Assembly (NCBI RefSeq): GCF_002209555.1
Contig: NZ_NJIF01000003.1
Span: forward strand, 558,001-622,000
Origin: Achromobacter insolitus
Lineage (GTDB): Bacteria > Pseudomonadota > Gammaproteobacteria > Burkholderiales > Burkholderiaceae_B
Length of the DNA stretch: 64,000 nt
Direction of reading: 5' to 3'
Shown here: in pieces, positions 42,964-52,222 of the stretch
How positions within the stretch are numbered: the first letter of the stretch is position 1
Layout: every line of letters starts with the position of its first letter
The notes under the pieces: model-generated
The model's database searches: none
Seen by the model: only the letters and a program-made list of their open reading frames with translations
What the model was told of the DNA's origin: nothing
Position numbers and translations under genes: made by a program

Positions 42964-43619
42964 GCAAGCTCCGTTAACGAAGGACATACGATGGGCAGGA
43001 ATGCGTCCGCCCGCGCCGAGTATGCCAGTAAAGCTCCCGCCACCAGATCGAAATACCAGCCGTGCAGGGTCAGGCTACCCGCGTCCACCGCGCGCCGCAC
43101 GAAAGGCAGGTCCTCGAGGTTGCGCAGCGAAATCAGGATGGACGCCTGCTCGCAGGCGCGCCGGCGTTCGGCGGCCGTCGCCTGGGGCATCTGCAGCAGC
43201 ACCTGCCTGCGGGCGGGTTCGGCGATGTCCATCCAGCGTTCCAGATAATCGGTCTCGCCATCGCCCCGGGTACGCCGGTCCATCAGCGCGCGGATGCCGC
43301 CGCATTGCGCATGGCCCAACACGATGATTCGGCTGACCTGCAACTGCTCGACGGCAAACTGTATCGCGGCCAGCACGCCCTGCAGGCCCCGGTCGGTGCT
43401 GGCCGGCGGCACCAGGTTGGCCACATTGCGCACCGTGAAAATGTCGCCCGGGTCGCAACCCAGCAGCATAGCCGGGTCCACCCGGGAATCGCAGCACCCG
43501 ACCAGCAGCGTGCTGGGGTGCTGGCCCTCGCAGAGATTGCGGTAGAGCGTCGGCGCATCCTCGTAGTACTGCTGCTGAAACCGCTGGAAGCCGTCGACCA
43601 GGCGTTCGATATCGCGCAT
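42960..43619 (-). CDS. Beta-class carbonic anhydrase
   Basis: The 219-residue enzyme interconverts CO2 and bicarbonate. Zinc ligands Cys42, His103 and Cys106 and the Asp44-Arg46 dyad are all present (CCDSRVD, GHAQCGG). It begins 1 base after moaA and overlaps mobB by 4 bases, so it is embedded in the molybdenum-cofactor part of the nar operon. That placement is unusual and may reflect bicarbonate demand during anaerobic growth, but no direct link to nitrate reduction is known to me. Confidence 0.92.
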   Translation of the reverse strand: MRDIERLVDGFQRFQQQYYEDAPTLYRNLCEGQHPSTLLVGCCDSRVDPAMLLGCDPGDIFTVRNVANLVPPASTDRGLQGVLAAIQFAVEQLQVSRIIVLGHAQCGGIRALMDRRTRGDGETDYLERWMDIAEPARRQVLLQMPQATAAERRRACEQASILISLRNLEDLPFVRRAVDAGSLTLHGWYFDLVAGALLAYSARADAFLPIVCPSLTELA

Positions 43620-43620
43620 G

Positions 43621-44619
43621 TCAGCCTCCCGTCTGTGCCATGAAGCGCACGATACGTTCCGGACGCGCCACGAAATCGTGGCGCTCCGGCTTGGCTGCGA
43701 TGCCGGCCCGGATCGCCTGGATCAGCGCGGCGTCGTCGGCGCCCGAGCGCAACATGCGTCCGAGCGGCACCTGGTCTTCCTGTCCCAGGCACAGGTACAG
43801 AGTACCGTCCACGCCCAGCCTGACGCGGTTGCAGGCGGCGCAGAAATGGCGTGACATCGGGGTGATCACCCCCAGCACGGGCATGCCGCGACCCGTGGTC
43901 CAGTAGCGCGCGGGGCCCGCGCCCGTTCCGCCCACCGATGGCACCAGGCCCGCGCCGGCTGCCAGCCGCGCGCCCATCGCATTCAAATCGGTGTGCGCAT
44001 GGCCGCGGCCGCAACTGCCCATGGGCATGGGCTCGATCAGGCGCAGCACGAAACCCTGCTCCACCGCGTAATCCAGCAACCGGCGCACCTCGGCTTCGGG
44101 CGTTTGCGCGTGGACCACGCTGTTGAGCTTGATGGGCGCAAACCCCGCGTCCCGGGCCGCGGCCAGGCCCGCCAGCACGGAATCCAGGCAATCCCGGCCG
44201 GTGATCTGGCTAAACGCGGCGGCGTCCAGCGTATCCAGGCTGATGTTCAGGCGGTCCACCCCTGCGGCGCGCAGTTCCCGCGCGTGGCGCGCCAGTTGCG
44301 TGCCGTTGGTGGACACCGACAGATCGCGCAAACCGGGCATGGCAGCGATCACCCCGGCCAATCCGGCCAGCCCGCGGCGCAGCAACGGCTCGCCGCCAGT
44401 AAGCCGGACTTTGCTGACGCCCAGCTCGACGAACAGCCGCACCAGCCGCGTCATTTCCTCGTGGCGCAACCAGTTGGCGGGGGTTTCAAACCCCTTGAAG
44501 TCCTTGGGCAGGCAATAGCTGCAACGCAGATCGCAGCGGTCCGTGACCGACACCCGCAGATAGTCGATGCGACGGCCGTGGCCGTCGACCAGAGGTCCCG
44601 CAGCCGGCTCGTCCATCAT
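43621..44619 (-). CDS. moaA: MoaA, GTP 3',8-cyclase
   Basis: The 332-residue radical-SAM enzyme converts GTP to the first molybdopterin intermediate. The SAM cluster is Cys29, Cys33, Cys36 (CDLRCSYC), the C-terminal cluster is CAACNRVR plus a later Cys in LYLCL, and TGGEPLLR is the SAM-binding strand. The ATG at 44619 overlaps the parvulin stop. An upstream ATG in frame would give an implausible Arg-rich leader. Confidence 0.95.
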   Translation of the reverse strand: MMDEPAAGPLVDGHGRRIDYLRVSVTDRCDLRCSYCLPKDFKGFETPANWLRHEEMTRLVRLFVELGVSKVRLTGGEPLLRRGLAGLAGVIAAMPGLRDLSVSTNGTQLARHARELRAAGVDRLNISLDTLDAAAFSQITGRDCLDSVLAGLAAARDAGFAPIKLNSVVHAQTPEAEVRRLLDYAVEQGFVLRLIEPMPMGSCGRGHAHTDLNAMGARLAAGAGLVPSVGGTGAGPARYWTTGRGMPVLGVITPMSRHFCAACNRVRLGVDGTLYLCLGQEDQVPLGRMLRSGADDAALIQAIRAGIAAKPERHDFVARPERIVRFMAQTGG

Positions 44620-45377
44620 GCGGCGCTCCCGCCATAGACGCGCTCGGGCTCGGCGCCCTGAAGGTCTATGCCCTGGATGTCGGCGCGTTCGACCAGTAGC
44701 CTGGCATACTGACGCCACGCGGTGTCGCGGCTCATGGAGGACAGTGCCGCGGCGATCTGGCCCGCCACGTGCTCATAGGGCTGCATGCGGCCCTCGATGC
44801 GCCGCGTCACCCGCACGATGTGCAGGCCATGGCGGGTCTCCAAAAGCTGAGGCAACAGGCCGCCGGCGGGCAGCGCGAACACCGCGCGCTCGAATTCCGG
44901 CACGGTGTCGCCCCGCCCCAACTGCCCCAGGCTGCCGCCGACCGCCGCCGACGGGCAGTTCGATTGCTGCCGCGCCACCTCGGCAAAGCGTGAGGGATCC
45001 TCCATCAGTTCAGCCAGCACAGCGTTGCCGTGCGCCCGCAGCATGTCCAGGTTCACGCCGGGCGTAACCTGAAACAGGATGTGGTCCGCCTCGACCAGTT
45101 CGCCCGCCATGAAGCGCTGCGGGTGCATCTGGTAGAAGCGGCGGCAGGCAGCTTCGTCGGCCTCGGGCGCCGGCGCCTCGCGGGCCAGCAAGGCGCCGAT
45201 GACGCCCTCCTCGTCCGAGGCGTCCAGGCCCAGCCGGCCGGCCTCGTCCAGCAGCACTCGGCGCAGCACCAGGGCGGTGATCGCCTCGCGCATGGGATTG
45301 TCGGCGTCGGCATGCAACGGCAGTTCACGTTCGAGATCCGCGTCGTTCAGTTCGACGCCATTGACGATGACAGGCAT
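44616..45377 (-). CDS. Parvulin (PpiC-type) peptidyl-prolyl isomerase of the nar operon
   Basis: The 253-residue protein has a helical N-terminal part with acidic segments and a parvulin domain in the C-terminal half (GGSLGQLGRGDTVPEFERAV, ETRHGLHIVRV). No signal peptide is seen, so it acts in the cytoplasm. NifM-like parvulins are often found beside nar genes and are thought to assist folding of the reductase. It lies 21 bases after narI and overlaps moaA by 4 bases. Confidence 0.88.
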   Translation of the reverse strand: MPVIVNGVELNDADLERELPLHADADNPMREAITALVLRRVLLDEAGRLGLDASDEEGVIGALLAREAPAPEADEAACRRFYQMHPQRFMAGELVEADHILFQVTPGVNLDMLRAHGNAVLAELMEDPSRFAEVARQQSNCPSAAVGGSLGQLGRGDTVPEFERAVFALPAGGLLPQLLETRHGLHIVRVTRRIEGRMQPYEHVAGQIAAALSSMSRDTAWRQYARLLVERADIQGIDLQGAEPERVYGGSAA

Positions 45378-45398
45378 GGTCGGCTCCTGGGACGGGGA

Positions 45399-46082
45399 TC
45401 AGCGCGGGCGCACCAGTTGCCAGGCCCGGCCCAGGTAACCGAGCGAGGCGAAGCCGCTCCATACATGGACGAGGCGCGTGAACGGGAAGATCACGAAGAG
45501 CGTCAGGCCCATGAACAGATGCGCCTTGAACAGCGCCGGCACGTCGGCGATATGGCTGGCCGCATCGCCCTGGAAAGTCACGATGTGCTGAGCCCAGGTC
45601 ATCAGTCGCACCATCATCTCGCCATCCATGTGGCCGGCCGACAGCGCGATGGTGGACAGGCCCAGCAACAGGGTCACGAGGATCCACAACAGCAGCAACT
45701 TGTCGCCGGGCCGCGTGGTCGCGCGGATGCGAGGGTCGCTCAGGCGGCGATGGATCAGGATGAGCAGGCCGATCAGGCACAGGCCGCCCATGACGCCGCC
45801 GGCCACCATGGCCACAGTCTGCTTCAGGCTGTGCGACACGCCCAGGGTGTCCCACACCACGACCGGCGTCAGCAGCCCCGCCAGGTGCCCGAAGAACAGG
45901 CCGAGGATGCCGATATGGAACAGGATATTGCCCAGGCGCAATTGCCCGCGATGCAACAGCTGCGAACTGTCCGACTTCCAGGTGTATTGCTCGCGTTCGA
46001 AGCGCACCAGGCTTCCCAGCAGGAAGACGGTGAGCGCGATGTAGGGATAGATGCCGAAGAAGAACTGATTCAGGGAGTTCAT
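45399..46082 (-). CDS. narI: Respiratory nitrate reductase gamma subunit
   Basis: The 227-residue protein has five membrane helices and the conserved histidines for two b-type hemes (LFHIGILGLFFGHLAGL, plus later HxxH-like positions). It takes electrons from quinol and passes them to NarH. Length matches E. coli NarI (225). It follows narJ by 18 bases. Confidence 0.95.
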   Translation of the reverse strand: MNSLNQFFFGIYPYIALTVFLLGSLVRFEREQYTWKSDSSQLLHRGQLRLGNILFHIGILGLFFGHLAGLLTPVVVWDTLGVSHSLKQTVAMVAGGVMGGLCLIGLLILIHRRLSDPRIRATTRPGDKLLLLWILVTLLLGLSTIALSAGHMDGEMMVRLMTWAQHIVTFQGDAASHIADVPALFKAHLFMGLTLFVIFPFTRLVHVWSGFASLGYLGRAWQLVRPR

Positions 46083-46100
46083 GATGCGTCGTCCTGAAGG

Positions 46101-46748
46101 TTAATGAGCCGCGGGCGCGCGGGGATAGAAGCGCACGGCCTGTGCGCCATCGCCCGAGAACGGGCGCAGCAGCGGTTCTACGCCGTCCGGTCCGGCCCCG
46201 AAGGTTTCCATCGCCTCGTCCATGTCGCGCACGGGCGCCTCGGTCTGTTCGCGGGGAATCACGCGGGACTGCGAGCGCAGCACCGCAAAGATGCCGGCGT
46301 AGGGGCTTTCGCCCTTGGCCAGGCGCGCGCCGATGGCGGCCAGGACGTGGATGGCATCATCGAGCAGGTCCTGCGCCTGTGCCGGGTCGATCACGCCCAG
46401 GAACTCCAGGAACAGGGGCACATGGTCCGGAAGCTCCGACACCGCGGGTTCAAAGCCGTGCCCGCGGTAGGTGTCCAGCAGGTCCACCATCGCCTGGCCC
46501 CGATCGCGGCTTTCGCCGTGCACGTGCTCAAACAGATGCAGCGAATGCGAGCGGTTGCGATCGAAGGTCGCGACGTAGTTCTCCTGCAGCGCGATCAGGT
46601 CGTTGGTGGCCAGGTAGCCGACCAGCGGCTGCAAGGTTTCCTCTGCGTCGGGATAATCGGCCAAGGCGGTTTCGATTTCGCCCAGCGCCTCCAGCAGCTC
46701 GGGTTCGGGGTAGCACAGCAAGGCGGAAAGCAGGCGATACAGACTCAT
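46101..46748 (-). CDS. narJ: Nitrate reductase molybdenum-cofactor assembly chaperone
   Basis: The 215-residue helical protein of the TorD/NarJ family binds the NarG N-terminus and is needed for cofactor insertion. The ATG at 46748 (MSLYRLLSALLCYPEPELLEAL) follows AAGGAGAAAATC. A longer upstream frame overlaps narH and is rejected. It shows LFEHVHGESRDRGQAM, the family signature. Confidence 0.95.
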   Translation of the reverse strand: MSLYRLLSALLCYPEPELLEALGEIETALADYPDAEETLQPLVGYLATNDLIALQENYVATFDRNRSHSLHLFEHVHGESRDRGQAMVDLLDTYRGHGFEPAVSELPDHVPLFLEFLGVIDPAQAQDLLDDAIHVLAAIGARLAKGESPYAGIFAVLRSQSRVIPREQTEAPVRDMDEAMETFGAGPDGVEPLLRPFSGDGAQAVRFYPRAPAAH

Positions 46749-46762
46749 GATTTTCTCCTTTC

Positions 46763-48328
46763 CTAGACCGAAGCGGCCTTCTTGCGGGATTTCGGCATCT
46801 CGATGAAGATCTCGCTGCCCTGGGGCTTGCGTCCGAACAAGGTGCCTTCCGACACCCCGCCCGAGCAGCCGTTGCCGAAGGTAAAGCCGCAGCTGCCCTT
46901 CTCGTTGAAGCTGTCCTCGACCACTTCCTTGTGGCTGCTGGGCACGACAAAGCGGTCCTCGTAGTCCGCAATCGCCATGATCTTGTACATGTCCTGCACG
47001 GTCGCTTCCGTCAAGCCCACCTGGTCCAGCAAGGCCGTGTCGCGTTCGCCGTGCACGGTCTCGGAGCGCTTGTAGGCTCGCATGGCCAGCATGCGCTCCA
47101 GCGCGTGCACCACCGGCGCCTCCTTGCCCGCCGTCAGCAAGTTGGCCAGGTAACGCACCGGAATGCGCAGGCTGGACACGTCGGGGATCATGCCGCTCTT
47201 GCCCACCGTGCGCCGGGGCATCTGGCCGGACTCGGCCGCCGTCTGTATGGGCGACAGCGGCGGGATGTACCAGACCATGGGCAAGGTGCGGTATTCGGGA
47301 TGCAGCGGGAAGGCGACGCGCCACTCCACCGCCATCTTGTAGACCGGCGATTTACGCGCGGCTTCCAGCCACGATTCCGGGATGCCCTGCTCGCGCGCGG
47401 CGGCGATCACCTCGGGAGAATGCGGATCCAGGAACAGGTCGAGCTGCGACTGGTACAGGTCCTGCTCGCTGGCGGTGGACGCCGCCTGCTCGATCTGGTC
47501 GGCGTCATACAGCATCACCCCCAGGTAGCGGATGCGGCCCACGCAGGTTTCCGAGCACACCGTGGGCTGGCCGGCTTCGATACGCGGGTAGCAGAAGGTG
47601 CACTTCTCGGCCTTGCCGCTGTTCCAGTTGTAGTAGATCTTCTTGTACGGGCAGCCCGAGATGCACATGCGCCAGCCGCGGCACTTGTCCTGGTCGACCA
47701 GCACGATGCCGTCGTCTTCGCGCTTGTAGATGGAACCGGACGGGCAGCTGGCGACACAGGCCGGGTTCAGGCAGTGTTCGCACAGGCGAGGCAGGTACAT
47801 CATGAAGGTGTTCTCGAAGGTCGAATACATCTCCTTCTGCACGCCCTCGAACAAGGCGTCGCGGCTGCGCGCGCTGAATTCGCCGCCCAGGTCGTCTTCC
47901 CAGTTCGGGCCCCAATGGATCTTTTCCATCTTCTTGCCCGTCAACACCGACACCGGGCGCGCGGTGGGCGGTGTTTGCGACAGCGGCGCCTTCTGCAGGT
48001 GCTCGTAGTCGAAGGTGAACGGTTCGTAGTAGTCGTCGATCTGCGGCAGGTTCGGGTTGGCGAAGAGGTTGGCCAGGATGCGCAGCTTGCCGCCCTGGCG
48101 CGGCTCCAGCTTGCCGGCGGCGGTACGCTTCCAGCCGCCCTTCCACTTTTCCTGGTTCTCCCATTCCTTGGGATAGCCAATGCCGGGCTTGGTTTCCACG
48201 TTGTTGAACCAGGCGTACTCGACGCCGTCGCGGCTGGTCCAGACGTTCTTGCAGGTGACCGAGCAAGTGTGGCAGCCGATGCACTTGTCCAGGTTCAGCA
48301 CCATGCCGATTTGGGCGCGTATCCTCAT
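46763..48328 (-). CDS. narH: Respiratory nitrate reductase beta subunit
   Basis: The 521-residue cytoplasmic subunit has four Fe-S clusters: CIGCHTCSVTCKNVW near the start (Cys16, 19, 22, 26), CEHCLNPACVASCPSG, CRGWRMCISGCPYKK (the Trp marks the [3Fe-4S] cluster) and CTFCYPRIEAGQ. It carries electrons from NarI to NarG. Its start overlaps the narG stop by 4 bases. Confidence 0.96.
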   Translation of the reverse strand: MRIRAQIGMVLNLDKCIGCHTCSVTCKNVWTSRDGVEYAWFNNVETKPGIGYPKEWENQEKWKGGWKRTAAGKLEPRQGGKLRILANLFANPNLPQIDDYYEPFTFDYEHLQKAPLSQTPPTARPVSVLTGKKMEKIHWGPNWEDDLGGEFSARSRDALFEGVQKEMYSTFENTFMMYLPRLCEHCLNPACVASCPSGSIYKREDDGIVLVDQDKCRGWRMCISGCPYKKIYYNWNSGKAEKCTFCYPRIEAGQPTVCSETCVGRIRYLGVMLYDADQIEQAASTASEQDLYQSQLDLFLDPHSPEVIAAAREQGIPESWLEAARKSPVYKMAVEWRVAFPLHPEYRTLPMVWYIPPLSPIQTAAESGQMPRRTVGKSGMIPDVSSLRIPVRYLANLLTAGKEAPVVHALERMLAMRAYKRSETVHGERDTALLDQVGLTEATVQDMYKIMAIADYEDRFVVPSSHKEVVEDSFNEKGSCGFTFGNGCSGGVSEGTLFGRKPQGSEIFIEMPKSRKKAASV

Positions 48329-51300
48329 GATTGCTTCTCTTCTTGTTGCGTTGCTTCGACCAGCGGACCTTCCAGCCAGTCCACCTTCTTCATCTTGCGC
48401 AGCACCACGAACTCATCGCGGTTGGCGCCCACGGTGCCGTAGTAGTTGAAGCCGTAGGCCTGCTGGGCGTAGCCGCCGATCATGTGCGTAGGCTTGAGCA
48501 CCGTGCGCGTGACCGAGTTGTGGATCCCCCCGCGCTTGCCGCTGGTTTCCGCGCCGGGCACGTTCACGATCTTTTCCTGGGCGTGGTACATCAGGCACAT
48601 GCCCACGGGCACGCGCTGGCTGACCACCACCCGCGCCGTCAGCGTGCCGTTCACGTTGAAGACTTCAACCCAGTCGTTATCGACCAGCCCGGCCTGCCTG
48701 GCTTCGGTTTCCGATATCCACACGTGAGGACCGCCGCGGCTCAGCGTGAGCATGCGCAGGTTGTCCGAGTACGTGCTGTGGATGCCCCACTTCTGGTGCG
48801 GCGTCAGCCAGTTCAGCACCAGTTCCTTTTCACCATTCGAGTAGCGGCCCAGCATGGGCGCGACCGTCTTGGTGTCGATGGCCGGCTTGTACACGCAGGA
48901 GCCTTCGCCGAAGTCCAGCATCCAGCGGTGGTCCTGGTAAAACTGCTGGCGGCCGGTCAGCGTGCGCCATGGAATCAGCTCGTGCACGTTGGTATAGCCG
49001 GCGTTGTAGCTGACCTCCTCGCTTTCCAGGCCCGACCAGGTGGGCGCGGAAATGATCTTGCGCGGCTGCGCCTGGATGTCGCGGAAGCGGATCTTGTCGT
49101 GTTCGCGGCCGACGGCCAGGTGCGCATGGTCGCGTCCGGTGATCTTGCTCAATGCTTCCCAGGCCTTGACCGACACGTGGCCGTTGGTCTCAGGCGCGAA
49201 GGTCAGGATCATCTCGGCCGCATCGATGGCGGTGTCGAGCTTCGGCCGACCCTGGCTCACGCCCGGCTCGGTCACGGCCTCGTTGATGCCGGCCAGCTCG
49301 TGCACCTCGTGCTCGGTGTTCCAGTTGATGCCCTTGCCGCCGTTGCCCAGCTTGTCCAGCAGCGGGCCCACCGAGGTGAACTTGCGGTAGATGTCGTTGT
49401 AGTCGCGCTCGACCACGGTCATGTTGGGCGCGGTCTTGCCGGGCACCAGGTCGCATTCGCCCAGCTTCCAGTCCTTGGGCTCGAAAGCCTGGCCCAGTTC
49501 TCCCGGGGTGTCGTGCATGAGCGGGGTCAGCACCACGTCACGGCGCTTGCCCAGGTAGGGGCCGCCGATATCGCTGAACTTCCTGGCCAGGAGTTTGTAG
49601 ATTTCCCAGTCCGTCTTGCTTTCCCACAGCGGCTGCACCGCCTCGCTCAACGGATGGATGAACGGGTGCATGTCCGAGGTGTTGAGATCGTCCTTTTCGT
49701 ACCAGGTGGCCGTGGGCAGCACGATGTCGCCATACAGGCAGGTAGTGCTCATGCGGAAGTCCAACACCGTCAGCAGGTCCAGCTTGCCTTCGGCCGCATC
49801 GTCCTGGTAGGTCACCTCGGTGGGCTTGATCGCGTCGGCTTCGTCGCCGAACACCGCGTTCTGCGTGCCCAGCAGGTACTTCAGGAAATACTCATGGCCC
49901 TTGCCGCTGGAACCCAGGATGTTGGAGCGCCACACGAACATGTTGCGCGGAAAGTTGGCAGGGTCGTCCGGGTTTTCGCAGGACATGCGCAGGTCGCCCG
50001 ACTTGAGCTGTTCGGCCACGTAGGCCACTGGATCCTTGCCCTGGCTTTCGGCCTGCGCCACCACGTCCAGCGGATTGGTGCGCAATTGCGGCGCCGACGG
50101 CAGCCAGCCCATGCGCTCGGCGCGGGCGTTCAGGTCGATCATGCTGAGGTCGCCATAACGGCCGCGGTCCGCCGTGGGGCCGAGGATCTCCTGGACGTTG
50201 AGCTTTTCATGGCGCCACTGGCTGGTGTGCGCATAGAAGAACGAGGTGCCGTTCATCTGGCGCGGCGGGCGGACCCAGTCCGCGGCAAAGGCCAGCGGGG
50301 CCCAACCGAATTGCGGGCGCAGCTTTTCCTGGCCCACGTAGTGCGCCCAGCCGCCGCCGCTTTTGCCCACGCAGCCGCACATCATCAGCATGTTGATGAT
50401 GCCGCGGTAGATCATGTCCATGTGGTACCAGTGGTTCAGGCCGGCACCGACGATCACCATGGACTTGCCTTCGGTGTCGTGGGCGTTCTGCGCGAACTCA
50501 CGCGCCACCTGGATGACTTGCGCACGCGGCACGCCGGTGTGCTTTTCCTGCCAGGCAGGCGTGTAAGGCACGTCGTCGTCGTAGGAGCTGGCGACATTGC
50601 CGCCGCCCAGGCCGCGGTCCAGGCCGTAGTTGGCCATCTGCAGGTCATACACCGTGGCGACAAGCGCCTCGCTGCCATCGGATAACCGGATGCGGCGCGC
50701 CGGCACATTGCGCACCTGCAGCTCGCCATGCTCGCTGCCGAAATACGGGAAGCCGACGCCGACCACGGCATCCGACTGGTCCAGCAGGCTCAGCGTGGGT
50801 TCGATCTCGCGCCCGCTGCCGCCGTCCTTGGACTCCAGGTTCCAACGGCCGACTTTCTCGCCGCCGTTGACCGCGCCCTCGCCCCAGCGAAAGCCGATGC
50901 TGCCGTTGGGCGCAACCAGGTCGCCGCTCTTGGCGTCCAGCACCAGCGTCTTCCAGTCCGGGTTGTTCTGCTCGCCCAGGGCGCCGTCCAGGTGCGAGGC
51001 GCGCAGGAAGTGGTCCGGCGCGTGGAAGCCGTCGCGCTCCTTCAACAGCACCAGCATGGGCATGTCGGTGTAGCGCCGCACGTAGTCGCGGAAATAGTCC
51101 GAGGCGCCGGACAGGTGGAATTCCTTCAGGATCACGTGGCCCATGGCCATGGCCAGTGCGGCGTCGGTGCCTTGCTTGGGCGCCAGCCAGATATCGCCGA
51201 ACTTGACCATTTCGCCGAAGTCACTGGACACGGCCACCGTCTTGGTGCCCTTGTAGCGGACCTCGGTGTAGAAGTGCGCGTCAGGCGTGCGGGTCTGCGG

Positions 51301-52068
51301 CACGTTGGAGCCCCACACCATCAGGTAGGTCGAGTTGTACCAGTCGGCCGATTCCGGCACGTCGGTCTGTTCGCCCCAGATCTGCGGGCTGGCGGGCGGC
51401 AGGTCGCAGTACCAGTCGTAAAAGCTCAGGCAGGCGCCTCCCAGCAGGCTCAGGTAGCGGGCGCCTGCGGCGTAGCTGACCATGGACATGGCCGGAATCG
51501 GCGAAAAGCCGATGAGGCGGTCGGGGCCGAATTTCTTGATGGTGTACGCATTGGCGGCAGCAATGATCTCCATCGCCGTGTCCCAGTCGGCACGCACGAA
51601 GCCGCCCAGGCCGCGCACCGCCTTGTATCGCTTGGCGCGCGCGGGATCCTGGCTGATCCATTCCCAGGCCGCGATCGGGTCCATGGTCTTGCGGGCTTCG
51701 CGCCACATTTCCATCAGGCGGCCGCGGATCATCGGGTACTTCACGCGCTGCGCCGAATACACGTACCAGCTGTACGACGCGCCTCGCGGACAGCCGCGGG
51801 GCTCATGGTTGGGCAGGTCCGGCCGCGTGCGCGGGTAGTCGGTCTGCTGGGTTTCCCAGGTGATCAGGCCGTTCTTGACGTAGACCTTCCAGGAGCAGGA
51901 GCCCGTGCAGTTCACGCCGTGGGTCGAGCGCACCACCTTGTCATGCTGCCAGCGGGCGCGATAGGCGTTTTCCCACTTGCGGTCCTCGTTGACCGTTTCG
52001 CCGTGACCGTCCGCGAAGGTGGACTGCACCCGCGACATGAACTTCAAGCGGTCCAGAAAATGGCTCAT
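48325..52068 (-). CDS. narG: Respiratory nitrate reductase alpha subunit
   Basis: The 1247-residue catalytic subunit has the same length as E. coli NarG. FS0 ligands are His50, Cys54, Cys58 and Cys93 (STHGVNCTGSCSW, RGCPRG). The Mo-coordinating Asp lies in the ADWYNSTYLMVWGSN region. It reduces nitrate to nitrite with Mo-bis-MGD at the cytoplasmic face. GGAG is 9 bases before the ATG. The 154-base upstream gap has a 7-bp hairpin at 52085-52103 and the TGACTAGTCA palindrome. Confidence 0.97.
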   Translation of the reverse strand: MSHFLDRLKFMSRVQSTFADGHGETVNEDRKWENAYRARWQHDKVVRSTHGVNCTGSCSWKVYVKNGLITWETQQTDYPRTRPDLPNHEPRGCPRGASYSWYVYSAQRVKYPMIRGRLMEMWREARKTMDPIAAWEWISQDPARAKRYKAVRGLGGFVRADWDTAMEIIAAANAYTIKKFGPDRLIGFSPIPAMSMVSYAAGARYLSLLGGACLSFYDWYCDLPPASPQIWGEQTDVPESADWYNSTYLMVWGSNVPQTRTPDAHFYTEVRYKGTKTVAVSSDFGEMVKFGDIWLAPKQGTDAALAMAMGHVILKEFHLSGASDYFRDYVRRYTDMPMLVLLKERDGFHAPDHFLRASHLDGALGEQNNPDWKTLVLDAKSGDLVAPNGSIGFRWGEGAVNGGEKVGRWNLESKDGGSGREIEPTLSLLDQSDAVVGVGFPYFGSEHGELQVRNVPARRIRLSDGSEALVATVYDLQMANYGLDRGLGGGNVASSYDDDVPYTPAWQEKHTGVPRAQVIQVAREFAQNAHDTEGKSMVIVGAGLNHWYHMDMIYRGIINMLMMCGCVGKSGGGWAHYVGQEKLRPQFGWAPLAFAADWVRPPRQMNGTSFFYAHTSQWRHEKLNVQEILGPTADRGRYGDLSMIDLNARAERMGWLPSAPQLRTNPLDVVAQAESQGKDPVAYVAEQLKSGDLRMSCENPDDPANFPRNMFVWRSNILGSSGKGHEYFLKYLLGTQNAVFGDEADAIKPTEVTYQDDAAEGKLDLLTVLDFRMSTTCLYGDIVLPTATWYEKDDLNTSDMHPFIHPLSEAVQPLWESKTDWEIYKLLARKFSDIGGPYLGKRRDVVLTPLMHDTPGELGQAFEPKDWKLGECDLVPGKTAPNMTVVERDYNDIYRKFTSVGPLLDKLGNGGKGINWNTEHEVHELAGINEAVTEPGVSQGRPKLDTAIDAAEMILTFAPETNGHVSVKAWEALSKITGRDHAHLAVGREHDKIRFRDIQAQPRKIISAPTWSGLESEEVSYNAGYTNVHELIPWRTLTGRQQFYQDHRWMLDFGEGSCVYKPAIDTKTVAPMLGRYSNGEKELVLNWLTPHQKWGIHSTYSDNLRMLTLSRGGPHVWISETEARQAGLVDNDWVEVFNVNGTLTARVVVSQRVPVGMCLMYHAQEKIVNVPGAETSGKRGGIHNSVTRTVLKPTHMIGGYAQQAYGFNYYGTVGANRDEFVVLRKMKKVDWLEGPLVEATQQEEKQS

Positions 52069-52084
52069 TCTCTATTCTCCAAGT

Positions 52085-52103
52085 GCGCCGGTCCCGCCGG
52101 CGC
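52085..52103 (-). other. Hairpin in the narG leader
   Basis: GCGCCGG and CCGGCGC pair across a 5-base loop, ending 17 bases before the narG ATG. No U-run follows. It may influence narG translation or mark a processing point after narK2. Confidence 0.4.
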
Positions 52104-52190
52104 GTACTGCGATCAATGCTGTTGAATCCATTGTGGGCGCGGCCCGCCTGCCGGACCATTCGCCGGTGGCACAGGCCGGACGCGGCAGAA

Positions 52191-52200
52191 TGACTAGTCA
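52191..52200. promoter_or_regulatory. TGACTAGTCA palindrome upstream of narG
   Basis: A 10-bp palindrome followed by C lies about 125 bases before narG. The same 11 bases recur upstream of narK1 at 54992, which suggests a shared regulator-binding site. Confidence 0.45.
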
Positions 52201-52222
52201 CTCCGGCCGCGTCCGTTTCGCT

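Noticed and set aside
48331-50685. 784-residue open frame antisense to narG
   Set aside because: narG is certain. The antisense frame is His/Gln/Arg-rich, typical of GC-rich shadow frames, and has no domain.
52085-52103. Reading the hairpin before narG as a terminator
   Set aside because: No U-run follows, and narG must be expressed. It is kept only as a possible leader structure.
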